DNA from: Dryocola sp051307055
Lineage (GTDB): Bacteria; Pseudomonadota; Gammaproteobacteria; Enterobacterales; Enterobacteriaceae
Direction: 5' to 3'
DNA length: 64,000 nucleotides
NCBI RefSeq assembly: GCF_051307055.1
Contig: NZ_CP149994.1
Coordinates: 1,426,001-1,490,000, forward strand
The notes beneath the pieces were generated by a model, which was given only the letters and a program-made list of their open reading frames with translations, was not told where the DNA came from and searched no databases. The position numbers and the translations under genes are program-made. The number at the start of each line of letters is the position of its first letter. Positions within the stretch are counted from its first letter, which is position 1. Positions 18,901 through 26,747 of this stretch are shown one piece after another.

Positions 18901-20419
18901 GATGCTGGATGGCAACAGCGATCTGAACGAGAAGCTGCGTAGCCGCCTTGAGCAGGCAGAAGCGGAGCGTACCCGCTCCCGTGAAGCGCTGCGCAGCCAT
19001 GCTCAGAAGCTCAGCCAGTTCAGCCAGCTAATGGCTTCGCTGAAAAGCTCCTTCGATACCAAGAAAGAGCTGCTCAACGATCTGCATAAAGAGCTGCGGG
19101 ACATCGGCGTGCGCGCGGACACCGGGGCAGAAGAGCGCGCCCGTATTCGTCGCGATGAATTACACACCGCGCTGAGCAACAACCGCTCCCGCCGCAATCA
19201 GCTCGAAAAAGCGCTGACCTACTGCGAAGCGGAAATGAGCAACCTGACCCGCAAGCTTAAACAGCTGGAGCGCAGCTATTTCGAAATGCGCGAGCAGGTG
19301 GTGACGGCGAAAGCGGGCTGGTGCGCGGTGATGCGTATGGTGAAAGACAACGGCGTAGAGCGTCGTCTGCACCGCCGCGAGCTGGCTTATCAGTCCGGCG
19401 ATGAGCTGCGTTCCATGTCGGATAAGGCGCTGGGCGCGCTGCGTCTGGCGGTAGCGGATAACGAACATTTACGCGATGTGCTGCGGATGTCGGAAGATCC
19501 AAAACGTCCGGAGCGTAAAATTCAGTTCTTCGTGGCGGTCTATCAGCATCTGCGCGAGCGCATCCGTCAGGATATTATCCGTACCGACGATCCGGTTGAA
19601 GCCATCGAACAGATGGAGATCGAGCTGGGCCGCCTGACTGAAGAGCTGACCTCGCGTGAGCAGAAACTGGCGATCAGTTCCCGCAGCGCGGCGAACATCA
19701 TTCGCAAGACTATCCAGCGCGAGCAAAACCGTATTCGCCAGCTCAACCAGGGGCTGCAAGACGTCTCCTTCGGCCAGGTGAACAGCGTCCGTCTGAACGT
19801 GAACGTGCGTGAAGCGCATGCCACTTTGCTGACCGTCCTTTCTGAGCAGCATGAGCAGCATCAGGATCTGTTTAACAGCAGCCGTCTGAGCTTCTCCGAA
19901 GCGCTGGCGAAGCTGTACCAGCGTCTGAATCCGCAAATTGATATGGGCCAGCGCACGCCGCAGACCATCGGTGAAGAGCTGCTGGACTACCGCAACTACC
20001 TGGAGATGGAGGTGGAAGTTAACCGTGGTACGGATGGCTGGCTGCGCGCGGAGAGCGGTGCGCTTTCTACGGGCGAAGCTATCGGTACCGGGATGTCGAT
20101 TCTGGTAATGGTGGTACAAAGCTGGGAAGACGAGTCGCGCCGCCTGCGTGGCAAAGACATCTCGCCTTGTCGTCTGCTGTTCCTTGATGAAGCTGCCCGT
20201 CTGGATGCCAGATCAATCGCGACGCTGTTTGAGCTGTGCGAACGGCTTGAAATGCAGCTAATTATCGCGGCGCCGGAAAACATCAGCCCGGAAAAGGGAA
20301 CGACCTATAAGCTGGTTCGTAAGGTCTTTAACAATCACGAGCATGTGCACGTTGTGGGCCTGCGAGGTTTTGCCGCACCGCTACCGGAAGCATTACCGGG
20401 AACGGCAGAGGCGCTCTGA
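15971..20419 (+). CDS. mukB: chromosome partition protein MukB (SMC-like ATPase)
   Basis: MukB is the SMC-type subunit whose dimer, with MukE and MukF, organises the nucleoid; it also binds ParC of topoisomerase IV and acyl carrier protein. At 1482 residues it is close to the E. coli length of 1486. Walker A is GGNGAGKST (34-42), the C-terminal head carries LSTGEAIGTGM (signature) and RLLFLDEAARLD (Walker B), and long heptad-rich coiled coils flank a hinge near the middle (around YGPSRHAIVVPDL). The start overlaps the mukE stop. A terminator follows, ending the cmoM-mukFEB operon. MukB displaces MatP-bound regions, and matP is present in this same window. Confidence 0.99.
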   Translation: MIERGKFRSLTLINWNGFFARTFDLDELVTTLSGGNGAGKSTTMAAFVTALIPDLTLLHFRNTTEAGATSGSRDKGLHGKLKAGVCYSTLDVINSRHQRVVVGVRLQQVAGRDRKVDIKPFAIQGLPASIQPTQLLTETLNERQARVLSLQELKDKVEAIEGVQFKQFNSITDYHSLMFDLGIVARRLRSASDRSKYYRLIEASLYGGISSAITRSLRDYLLPENSGVRKAFQDMEAALRENRMTLEAIRVTQSDRDLFKHLISEATDYVAADYMRHANERRIHLDKALEFRRELHLSRKQLAAEQFKHVDMARELAEHGGAEEDLETDYQAASDHLNLVQTAIRQQEKIDRYESDLDELQMRLEEQNEIVAEAHEQQEENEARAEAAELEVDELKSQLADYQQALDVQQTRAIQYQQALQALERARAVCHLPDLTAESADEWLETFQAKEQEATEKLLTLEQKMSVAQTAHSQFEHAYQLVTAISGPVSRSEAWEAARELLRDSNNQRHLTEQVQPLRMRLNELEQRLREQQEAERLLADFCKRQGKQFDPEELETLHDELEERIATLQQGVSEASEQRVSLRQEQEQIQARIKRLSLRAPVWLAAQTSLNQLCEQSNEEFASSQHVTEYMQQLLERERDVTVERDEVGARKRAIDDEIERLSQPGGAEDPRLNALAERFGGVLLSEIYDDISLDDAPYFSALYGPSRHAIVVPDLSLVRDQLESLEDCPEDLYLIEGDPSSFDDSVFTVEELDAAVLVKTAERQWRYSRLPELPLFGRAARENRLENLHAERETLAERFATLSFDVQKSQRLHQSFSRFIGQHLGVAFDDDPEEEIRQLNARRGEIERAISNHENDTQQQRQQFDLAKEGVAQLNRLLPRVSLLNDETLADRCDEIRERLLEAEEAARFIQQHGSQLARLEAVASVLQSDPEQFEQLKEDYQYAQQIQRDARQQAFALTEVVQRRAHFSYSDSAAMLDGNSDLNEKLRSRLEQAEAERTRSREALRSHAQKLSQFSQLMASLKSSFDTKKELLNDLHKELRDIGVRADTGAEERARIRRDELHTALSNNRSRRNQLEKALTYCEAEMSNLTRKLKQLERSYFEMREQVVTAKAGWCAVMRMVKDNGVERRLHRRELAYQSGDELRSMSDKALGALRLAVADNEHLRDVLRMSEDPKRPERKIQFFVAVYQHLRERIRQDIIRTDDPVEAIEQMEIELGRLTEELTSREQKLAISSRSAANIIRKTIQREQNRIRQLNQGLQDVSFGQVNSVRLNVNVREAHATLLTVLSEQHEQHQDLFNSSRLSFSEALAKLYQRLNPQIDMGQRTPQTIGEELLDYRNYLEMEVEVNRGTDGWLRAESGALSTGEAIGTGMSILVMVVQSWEDESRRLRGKDISPCRLLFLDEAARLDARSIATLFELCERLEMQLIIAAPENISPEKGTTYKLVRKVFNNHEHVHVVGLRGFAAPLPEALPGTAEAL

Positions 20420-20441
20420 CCCTCTTTTCACCTTATTTAAC

Positions 20442-20466
20442 AGCGGGCCACGGCCCGCTTTTTTGA
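20442..20466 (+). terminator. Rho-independent terminator of cmoM-mukFEB
   Basis: AGCGGGC (20442-20448) pairs with GCCCGCT (20453-20459) around CACG, followed by a run of six T, 22 bases after mukB. Confidence 0.88.
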
Positions 20467-20593
20467 TCCAGAAACTTCTTAAGCTTTATTTTTCTTTACA
20501 TTTATACGGGTAATTGGTTTTTACTGTTTATATACTGTTAAAAGAACCAGGCGAAACGCTGGTGACGATAAACGGTAAAACAGGGGGCAAGGG

Positions 20594-22474
20594 ATGTTGC
20601 TTATGAAGATGCACGGTTTTAGAGTGTCGGCCATAGGCTACTGCCTGGCGCTCGGTCTGGCTCCACTGTTTACGGTACAGGCGCAAGAGCAAGAGCCTGC
20701 TGTGGTTCCTTCCGACAGCTCCGCCGTGACGGCAGAGCAACCTACGGCGCTTGAGCAGCCGCTAGCCCAGTCAGCCGCGACGGCGATGCTGGCGGGCACG
20801 ATGCCGCTTGATTCAGCCTCAATGTCCGCCGCGCAGAGCCGCTCACAGCTGCTTTCCCAGCTGCCTGCCGGATACGCGCCTGTCTACCTGAACGCGCTTT
20901 CTGCTTTCTATGCAGCGCGGGACATGAAGCCAATGTGGGAAAACCGCGATGCGGTGCAGGCTTTCCAGCAGCAGCTGGCGGAGCTGGCCATTGCGGGCAT
21001 TCAGCCTCAGTTCACTACCTGGGTCGAACTGCTGACCGATCCCTCCGTAACCGGCATGGCACGCGATATCGTGCTCTCCGATGCAATGATGGGCTATCTG
21101 CAGTTCGTTTCCGGCATTCCTGCCGAAGGGAACCGCTGGCTGTACAGCACCAGGCCTTACAAAATGCAGACTGCGCCTTTGTCCGTCATTAACCAGTGGC
21201 AGGTGGCTGTCGATCGGGGAACGTTAGCGAGCTTTATCGCTACCCTTGCGCCTCAGCATCCGCAGTATGCCCGGATGCATCAGTCTCTGGTACATCTGTT
21301 GGGTGATACGCGCCCATGGCCGCAGCTAACCGGTAAAGAGACGCTTCGTCCGGGACAATGGAGCAAAGATGTGCCTGCGCTGCGCGAAATCCTCGCCAGA
21401 AGCGGCATGCTGCAGGCCGATCCGACAACTCCTTTGCCCGTTGACGATGGTACACATACGCAGACCGCAGCCGTGGTTAGCCCGTCGGCGATCGATGATG
21501 AAGGCGAGGCGAAGGCAGAGGGCCTGGCTGCTGGCTCGAAGAAAAAATCTTCCGCCGCGGTACGCAGCGCTTATAACCGCGAACTGGTTGAAGGCGTAAA
21601 GCGTTTTCAGAAATGGCAAGGGCTGGGGGCAGATGGTGCGATTGGACCCTTAACCCGTGACTGGCTGAATGTCACACCACAACAGCGGGCCTCGCTTGTG
21701 GCCTTAAATATTCAACGTTTGCGCCTGCTGCCGAGTAAGCTCGATACCGGCATCATGGTAAACATTCCAAACTATTCGCTGGTATATTACCTCAACGGCA
21801 GCGAAGCCCTGGCATCCCGCGTTATTGTCGGGCGCCCGGATCGTAAAACGCCAATGATGAGTAGCGCGCTTAATAACGTGGTGGTCAACCCGCCGTGGAA
21901 TGTGCCAAATACGCTGGCGCGAAACGATATTCTGCCGAAAGTTCGCCAGGACCCCGGCTATCTCGATCGCCATGGTTACAGCGTGCTGCGCGGCTGGAGC
22001 AACAATGCCGAAGCTATCGATCCCTGGCGTGTTGACTGGCAAACCATTACCGCCAGCAATTTGCCGTTCCGTTTCCAGCAAAAGCCCGGCACCCAGAACT
22101 CGTTAGGGCGTTACAAATTTAATATGCCGAGTTCTGATGCTATCTATCTGCACGATACGCCGAATCACAATCTGTTCCGGAAGGATGCGCGGGCGCTGAG
22201 CTCCGGCTGTGTTCGCGTCAACAAAGCCTCCGAGCTGGCAAATATGCTGCTGCAGGATGCGGGCTGGAACGACACGCGAATTTCAGGCCAGCTAAAAGAG
22301 GGCAGCACTAAGTACGTCAACATCCGTCAGACAATTCCGGTCAACCTCTACTATCTGACCGCGTTCGTCGGCAAGGACGGGCGCACGCAGTTTCGTACAG
22401 ATATTTACAATTACGATCTCGCCGCGCGATCGGGCGCACAAATCCTTTCAAAAGCCGGGCAGTTAATCAGGTAA
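20594..22474 (+). CDS. ldtD: L,D-transpeptidase LdtD
   Basis: LdtD (YcbB) makes 3-3 (mDAP-mDAP) peptidoglycan cross-links in the periplasm and can bypass penicillin-binding transpeptidases, giving beta-lactam tolerance. The protein has 626 residues (615 in E. coli). It shows an N-terminal signal/anchor (about 10-30), an Ala/Ser-rich linker, a peptidoglycan-binding motif around LVEGVKRFQKWQGLGADGAIGP, and the YkuD domain with His520-Asp521 (HDTPNHNLF) and catalytic Cys539 in LSSGCVRVN. AGGGGGCAAGGG precedes the ATG. In E. coli the gene responds to Cpx; no such box was sought rigorously here. mepK, also a cell wall gene, follows. Confidence 0.97.
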   Translation: MLLMKMHGFRVSAIGYCLALGLAPLFTVQAQEQEPAVVPSDSSAVTAEQPTALEQPLAQSAATAMLAGTMPLDSASMSAAQSRSQLLSQLPAGYAPVYLNALSAFYAARDMKPMWENRDAVQAFQQQLAELAIAGIQPQFTTWVELLTDPSVTGMARDIVLSDAMMGYLQFVSGIPAEGNRWLYSTRPYKMQTAPLSVINQWQVAVDRGTLASFIATLAPQHPQYARMHQSLVHLLGDTRPWPQLTGKETLRPGQWSKDVPALREILARSGMLQADPTTPLPVDDGTHTQTAAVVSPSAIDDEGEAKAEGLAAGSKKKSSAAVRSAYNRELVEGVKRFQKWQGLGADGAIGPLTRDWLNVTPQQRASLVALNIQRLRLLPSKLDTGIMVNIPNYSLVYYLNGSEALASRVIVGRPDRKTPMMSSALNNVVVNPPWNVPNTLARNDILPKVRQDPGYLDRHGYSVLRGWSNNAEAIDPWRVDWQTITASNLPFRFQQKPGTQNSLGRYKFNMPSSDAIYLHDTPNHNLFRKDARALSSGCVRVNKASELANMLLQDAGWNDTRISGQLKEGSTKYVNIRQTIPVNLYYLTAFVGKDGRTQFRTDIYNYDLAARSGAQILSKAGQLIR

Positions 22475-22522
22475 ATGCAGTAATACTAATGAATTAGTGG
22501 TCGTAAGAAAGGTAATACCCGG

Positions 22523-22547
22523 CCGGGCCCTCCACAGGGCCCGGTTT
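22523..22547 (+). terminator. hairpin terminator after ldtD
   Basis: CCGGGCCC (22523-22530) pairs perfectly with GGGCCCGG (22537-22544), followed by a short TTT. The T run is weak, so some read-through to mepK is likely. Confidence 0.7.
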
Positions 22548-22656
22548 AGCTGGGTTTTACGGTGCCTTGACTCGACGTTATTTGACGGTTAAGGTGCGGG
22601 CAGTGCGCCAGAAGTGCATATTATTCGACCATTTTTTACCTGTAGACCTGGACATC

Positions 22657-23205
22657 ATGGATAAATTTGACGCTAATCGCCGCAAGCTGCTGGCGTTGGG
22701 CAGCGTGGCTTTGGGTGCCGCTCTGTTACCTGCGCAAGCGTTTGCCACCCTCTCGACACCGCGCCCGCGCGTTTTAACCCTCAACAACCTCCACACAGGC
22801 GAGACGCTAAAAGCTGAGTTCTTTGATGGTAAAAGCTATATTCAGGATGAATTAGCCAGGCTTAACCATTTCTTCCGTGATTTTCGCGCGAACAAAGTTA
22901 AGGCCATCGATCCCGGGCTGTTCGACCAGCTTTATCGTTTGCAGGGGCTGTTAGGCACTAACAAACCCGTGCAGCTTATCTCCGGTTACCGCTCCCTGGA
23001 TACTAACAATGAGTTACGCGCTCATAGCAGCGGGGTGGCGAAAAAAAGCTACCATACCAAAGGACAGGCAATGGATTTCCATATTGAAGGGATTTCGTTA
23101 AGCAATGTACGCAAAGCTGCATTATCTCTACGCTCAGGTGGTGTAGGATATTACCCAAGCAGCAACTTTGTGCATATTGATACCGGGCCACTGCGGCACT
23201 GGTAA
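22657..23205 (+). CDS. mepK: murein endopeptidase MepK
   Basis: MepK (YcbK) is a periplasmic M15-type peptidase that cuts peptidoglycan cross-links, with preference for the 3-3 links made by L,D-transpeptidases, so it is a functional partner of the upstream ldtD. The 182-residue precursor begins with a twin-arginine signal (Arg8-Arg9 in NRRKLLALG, then a hydrophobic stretch ending AQAFA), meaning export by Tat. Zinc and active-site elements are SYHTKGQAMDFHI and FVHIDTGP. The start was chosen to give the Tat signal; the longer frame adds 30 residues with no export signal. The ribosome site is weak. Confidence 0.95.
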   Translation: MDKFDANRRKLLALGSVALGAALLPAQAFATLSTPRPRVLTLNNLHTGETLKAEFFDGKSYIQDELARLNHFFRDFRANKVKAIDPGLFDQLYRLQGLLGTNKPVQLISGYRSLDTNNELRAHSSGVAKKSYHTKGQAMDFHIEGISLSNVRKAALSLRSGGVGYYPSSNFVHIDTGPLRHW

Positions 23206-23245
23206 AACAACGGAATCCGGCGGGCGTTGCCGGTAATGGAGCAGC

Positions 23246-23893
23246 ATGAATTATCACATTATTCCGGTGACGGCCTTTGCCCAGAACTGTTCATTAATCT
23301 GGTGCGAAGAAACACTGCAGGCGGCGGTGGTGGATCCCGGCGGCGAAGCGCAAAAAATTATCCGTGAAGCGGCGGAAAAAGGCGTAACGGTAAGCCAGAT
23401 TCTGTTAACCCATGGTCATCTTGATCATGTCGGGGCCGCCGCAGAACTGGCCGCGCATTACGGGGTGCCGATTGTTGGGCCGCAAAAAGCAGATGATTTT
23501 TGGCTGCAGGGTTTACCTGCGCAAAGTCGGATGTTTGGCCTTGATGAATGCCTGCCGCTGACGCCAGATCGCTGGCTTGAAGAAGGGGAGAGCGTATCCG
23601 TCGGGAATGTGACCTTACAGATATTGCATTGTCCGGGGCACACGCCGGGGCATATCGTCTTCTTTGACGGCAAGGCTAAGCTGCTGGTTTCCGGAGATGT
23701 GGTATTCAAAGGCGGAGTAGGGCGCAGCGACTTCCCGCAGGGGGATCACGCGGCGCTGATCGATTCGATTAAGCGTAAGCTGTTGCCGCTGGGCGATGAC
23801 GTGACCTTTATTCCAGGCCACGGCCCGCTTTCCACCCTGGGCTATGAGCGTTTGCATAATCCTTTTCTGCAGGACGAACTGCCGGTCTGGTAA
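23246..23893 (+). CDS. gloC: hydroxyacylglutathione hydrolase GloC
   Basis: GloC (YcbL) is a type II glyoxalase that hydrolyses S-lactoylglutathione, finishing methylglyoxal detoxification. The 215-residue metallo-beta-lactamase-fold protein has the metal motif THGHLDH (55-61), further ligands in HCPGHTPGHI, the bridging Asp in LVSGDVVF and the final His in FIPGHGP. GGAG precedes the ATG. It lies 40 bases after mepK with no terminator between. It connects with mgsA (methylglyoxal synthase), also in this window. A cluster of hairpins follows. Confidence 0.95.
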   Translation: MNYHIIPVTAFAQNCSLIWCEETLQAAVVDPGGEAQKIIREAAEKGVTVSQILLTHGHLDHVGAAAELAAHYGVPIVGPQKADDFWLQGLPAQSRMFGLDECLPLTPDRWLEEGESVSVGNVTLQILHCPGHTPGHIVFFDGKAKLLVSGDVVFKGGVGRSDFPQGDHAALIDSIKRKLLPLGDDVTFIPGHGPLSTLGYERLHNPFLQDELPVW

Positions 23894-23900
23894 AAGAAAA

Positions 23901-23926
23901 AGAGCCGCTTAAAGCGGCTCTGAGAT
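23901..23926 (+). terminator. first hairpin after gloC
   Basis: The 21-base palindrome at 23901-23921 has arms AGAGCCGC/GCGGCTCT around TTAAA, eight bases after the gloC stop. The following TGAGATTG is not a T run, so termination alone is uncertain. The same 21 bases recur at 24067-24087. Confidence 0.6.
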
Positions 23927-23931
23927 TGCTG

Positions 23932-23967
23932 ACAAGGAAGGAAAAAGCGTGGTTTTTCCTTCCTTGT
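23932..23967. terminator. long perfect hairpin in the gloC-aspC gap
   Basis: Two 15-base arms (ACAAGGAAGGAAAAA and its exact complement) surround a six-base loop GCGTGG. The A-rich and T-rich arms make it a possible bidirectional terminator between the convergent genes gloC and aspC. Confidence 0.65.
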
Positions 23968-23980
23968 GGCAGATTTGCCG

Positions 23981-24000
23981 AAAATCAATGCTTTGATTTT
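23981..24000. repeat. third hairpin in the gloC-aspC gap
   Basis: AAAATCAA pairs with TTGATTTT around a TGCT loop. Short and AT-rich; a role in termination or transcript stability is possible but not shown. Confidence 0.5.
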
Positions 24001-24066
24001 CCTGGTCTTTTAGCTGGTGATATATGTTCAGCCCGTGCGGGATGAGGGGTTGTTATCAGTCTGAGA

Positions 24067-24093
24067 AGAGCCGCTTAAAGCGGCTCTTTTTTT
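24067..24093 (+). terminator. fourth hairpin, exact repeat of the first, with T run
   Basis: The 21-base palindrome of 23901-23921 is repeated exactly, here followed by a run of seven T on the plus strand. This is the strongest plus-strand terminator of the gap and lies ten bases from the aspC stop on the other strand. Confidence 0.8.
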
Positions 24094-24102
24094 GCGCATA
24101 GA

Positions 24103-25293
24103 CTAGAGAACAGCAACAATCGCTTCGCACAGCGGCGCCATATTGTCAGGCGTCATGCCCGCAACGTTGACGCGGCCAGAGGCCACCGCATAGACGCCAA
24201 ACTCTTCGCGCAGGCGCAGAACCTGTTCTTTGGTCAGGCCGCTGAAAGAGAACATACCGTTCTGATTGATGATGAAGCTAAAGTCACGGTTTGCGCCCTT
24301 CTCCTGCAGCGTGTTGACGAAAAGCTGACGCATGCGGTGAATGCGCTGACGCATATCGGTCAGCTCTTGCTCCCAGAGCGTACGCAGGGCGTCGTTGCTG
24401 AGAATAGTTGCCACAACGGAGGCACCGTGCGCCGGCGGGTTAGAGTAGTTTGCGCGGATCACGGATTTCATCTGACTGAAAGCGCGATCAACGGTATCTG
24501 CATCCGCAGCGACCAGCGTACAGGCGCCTACGCGCTCGTTGTACAGACCGAAGTTCTTGGAGTAGGAGCTGGCGACAATCAGCTCTTTGTGGCTCGCTGC
24601 GAAGACGCGCAGGCCTTCAGCATCTTCTTCCAGGCCTCGGGCAAAGCCCTGATAGGCGAAATCAAACAGCGGCAGCCAGCCTTTTTCCTGCGACATTGCC
24701 GCAAGCGTCTGCCACTGCTCTAAAGTAGGATCGATGCCGGTCGGGTTATGGCAGCAGCCGTGGAACAGCACAACGTCGCCCGCCTGTGCCGCCTGCAGGC
24801 TGCTTACGAGGCCGTCGAAGTCCAGAGCGTGATTTTCCGCATCATAATAAGCATATTCGCAAACTTCCAGGCCGGCGGAGTTAAACACGCTTTTATGATT
24901 CGGCCAGCTGGGATTACTTACCCACACGCGTTTGGCTGAAGTGTTTTTTGCGAGGAAATCAGCCGCTACGCGAAGCGCGCCTGTGCCGCCTGGGGTTTGC
25001 GCCGTGCGCGCGCGTTTGGCTTCGCTGATTGCATTACCTTTGCCAAACAGCAGCTCCTGGGTGCAGCGACCAAACTCGGGAATACCATCGATGCCCAGGT
25101 AGTTTTTGGTGTTTTCATTTTCCAGCAGATAAGCTTCAGCTTTTTTAACGCTGGTCAGCACCGGCGTTTTACCCGTCTCATCCTTATAAACCCCAATGCC
25201 GAGGTTAATTTTGGTCGGGCGGTCGTCGGCACGAAACAGGTCGGCCAGGCCAAGAATTGGATCAGCAGGGGCAGCGGTAATGTTCTCAAACAT
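24103..25293 (-). CDS. aspC: aspartate aminotransferase
   Basis: AspC interconverts aspartate and 2-oxoglutarate with oxaloacetate and glutamate, and also handles aromatic amino acids. The 396 residues match E. coli. The PLP-binding Lys246 is in SSYSKNFGLYNERVG; other cofactor contacts are PGGTGALR, HNPTG and the DFAYQG segment. The product is a cytoplasmic dimer. The gene stands alone between ompF and the gloC hairpin cluster. A bidirectional terminator upstream insulates it from ompF. Confidence 0.98.
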   Translation of the reverse strand: MFENITAAPADPILGLADLFRADDRPTKINLGIGVYKDETGKTPVLTSVKKAEAYLLENENTKNYLGIDGIPEFGRCTQELLFGKGNAISEAKRARTAQTPGGTGALRVAADFLAKNTSAKRVWVSNPSWPNHKSVFNSAGLEVCEYAYYDAENHALDFDGLVSSLQAAQAGDVVLFHGCCHNPTGIDPTLEQWQTLAAMSQEKGWLPLFDFAYQGFARGLEEDAEGLRVFAASHKELIVASSYSKNFGLYNERVGACTLVAADADTVDRAFSQMKSVIRANYSNPPAHGASVVATILSNDALRTLWEQELTDMRQRIHRMRQLFVNTLQEKGANRDFSFIINQNGMFSFSGLTKEQVLRLREEFGVYAVASGRVNVAGMTPDNMAPLCEAIVAVL

Positions 25294-25423
25294 GACGAGG
25301 TTCCATTTTGATATCGGGGGAGAAACGCTCTCAGGTTAACTGCTGTTTTCACAAATGCCAACCGTTTGCGACAAAAAGAAACAACCGGCTTCACAAGCTG
25401 GAAGTTTTCGCTTTTCAGCCATA

Positions 25424-25451
25424 AAAAAACAGGGCCGAAGCCCTGTTTTTT
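25424..25451 (-). terminator. terminator of ompF
   Basis: A near-perfect palindrome (AAAAAACAGGGC with GCCCTGTTTTTT around CGAA) lies 29 bases past the ompF stop on the reverse strand. Being symmetrical, it could also act on plus-strand transcripts. Confidence 0.9.
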
Positions 25452-25479
25452 ATATTCAGACAAAGAAGCTGTCGAATAA

Positions 25480-26550
25480 TTAGAATTGGTAAACGATACC
25501 CACTGCGGCGGTATTGTCTGTACCTAAGCCCAGTTTGTTGTTGTCATCGATCTGGTTGATGATGTAGTCAACATAGGTGGACATATTTTTGTTGAAGTAG
25601 TAAGTCGCGCCTACTTCGATGTAGTTCAGGTAATCAGCATCGCCGATACCGTTAACATCTTTCGCTTTAGATTTGTAGTAAGCGATGGATGGACGCAGGC
25701 CGAAATCGAACTGGTACTGAGCAACTACAGAGAAGTCCTGTGTTTTGTTAGCGAAGCCAACGCTATCGCTGATATAGGTTGAGTTACGTGTTTCGCCGTA
25801 GAGGGCGGCCAGGTAGATGTTGTTAGCATCGTATTTCAGACCGGTTGCCCACTGCTCAATTCTTTCGCCCTTACCATCAACTTCTTGCAGGTTGGTACGA
25901 TCCGCAGAACCGTAACCGCCTACGATACCGAAGCCTTCAACGTTATAGCTTAAAGAGGTTGCCCAGCCGTCGCCGTTAGCTTTGCTAATATCGCTGCGCT
26001 CATTTTTGCCCAGGTACTGAACGCCGAAGTTCAGGCCGTCAACCAGACCGAAGAAGTCGCTGTTGCGGTAAGTAGCAAGGCCAGTTGAACGACCCGCGAA
26101 GAAGTTATCGCTTGAGCCAGTGTCGCCACCGAACTCTGGCAGCATATCGGTGATGCCGATTGCGTCATAAACCAGACCGTAGTTACGACCGTAGTCGAAG
26201 GAGCCTGCATCGCCGAATTTCAGACCGGCAAAGGCCAGACGGGTCTTGTTGCCAGTTTGGGCATCGGAACCTTCGGAGTTGTTACCCGCGAAGTTGTATT
26301 CCCACTGACCGTAACCGGTCAGCTGGTCGTTAATCTGAGTTTCGCCTTTAAAACCAAGACGTGCATAGGTTTTATCGCCGTTACCAGCGTATGCGTTTTT
26401 ACCGTTGTCTTTGGAGAAATAATGCAGACCTACGGCTTTACCGTACAGGTCAACTTTGTTGCCGTCTTTGTTATAGATTTCTGCAGCGTTAGCTGCGCCG
26501 GCTACCAGCAGAGCAGGGATAACCACTGCCAGAATATTGCGCTTCATCAT
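25480..26550 (-). CDS. ompF: outer membrane porin OmpF
   Basis: OmpF is a trimeric 16-strand beta-barrel that lets small hydrophilic solutes, including many antibiotics, through the outer membrane. The 356-residue precursor has a 22-residue signal peptide (cut after GAANA) and begins AEIYNKDGNKVDLYGKAVGLHYF. The constriction loop L3 is marked by DMLPEFGGDTG, and the protein ends with the Phe needed for barrel assembly (GIVYQF). External loops differ from E. coli, the usual variable parts. The N-terminus, upstream OmpR boxes, leader and position between asnS and aspC all indicate OmpF and not OmpC. Confidence 0.96.
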   Translation of the reverse strand: MMKRNILAVVIPALLVAGAANAAEIYNKDGNKVDLYGKAVGLHYFSKDNGKNAYAGNGDKTYARLGFKGETQINDQLTGYGQWEYNFAGNNSEGSDAQTGNKTRLAFAGLKFGDAGSFDYGRNYGLVYDAIGITDMLPEFGGDTGSSDNFFAGRSTGLATYRNSDFFGLVDGLNFGVQYLGKNERSDISKANGDGWATSLSYNVEGFGIVGGYGSADRTNLQEVDGKGERIEQWATGLKYDANNIYLAALYGETRNSTYISDSVGFANKTQDFSVVAQYQFDFGLRPSIAYYKSKAKDVNGIGDADYLNYIEVGATYYFNKNMSTYVDYIINQIDDNNKLGLGTDNTAAVGIVYQF

Positions 26551-26687
26551 TATTTATTACCCTCATTGGTTTTTATGAACACCTGCCACTGCCGTCAATA
26601 ATTATTTACGGAACTATTGATGAGAGTTTGGTGTCTTTCTGTATCTGTCTGGCATCTTTCCATCCATGAAACCGTTTCGCTAGCCTG
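26551..26687 (-). promoter_or_regulatory. ompF promoter core and 5' leader
   Basis: Read on the reverse strand, this stretch resembles the E. coli ompF promoter and roughly 110-base leader: TAGCGAAACG near the start region, then GGAAAGATGCCAGAC, AGACACCAAACTCTCATC and the ribosome site TGAGGGTAATAAATA before the ATG. In E. coli the MicF RNA pairs with this leader near the start codon; the same target region is kept here, but the pairing is inferred. Confidence 0.75.
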
Positions 26688-26747
26688 AAAGTGCTACAAA
26701 TGTCTAAACTGAGTAACCAAAAGAAAATATATGTAACTAAATATGTA
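26688..26747 (-). promoter_or_regulatory. OmpR binding array (F1-F2-F3) of ompF
   Basis: Three adjoining 20-base boxes can be set against the E. coli F1, F2 and F3 sites: 26728-26747 (containing GTTACATATA on the reverse strand), 26708-26727 (TTTTCTTTTGGTTAC) and 26688-26707 (CATTTGTAGCACTTT). OmpR-phosphate binds such boxes head to tail to activate ompF at low osmolarity. Confidence 0.75.
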
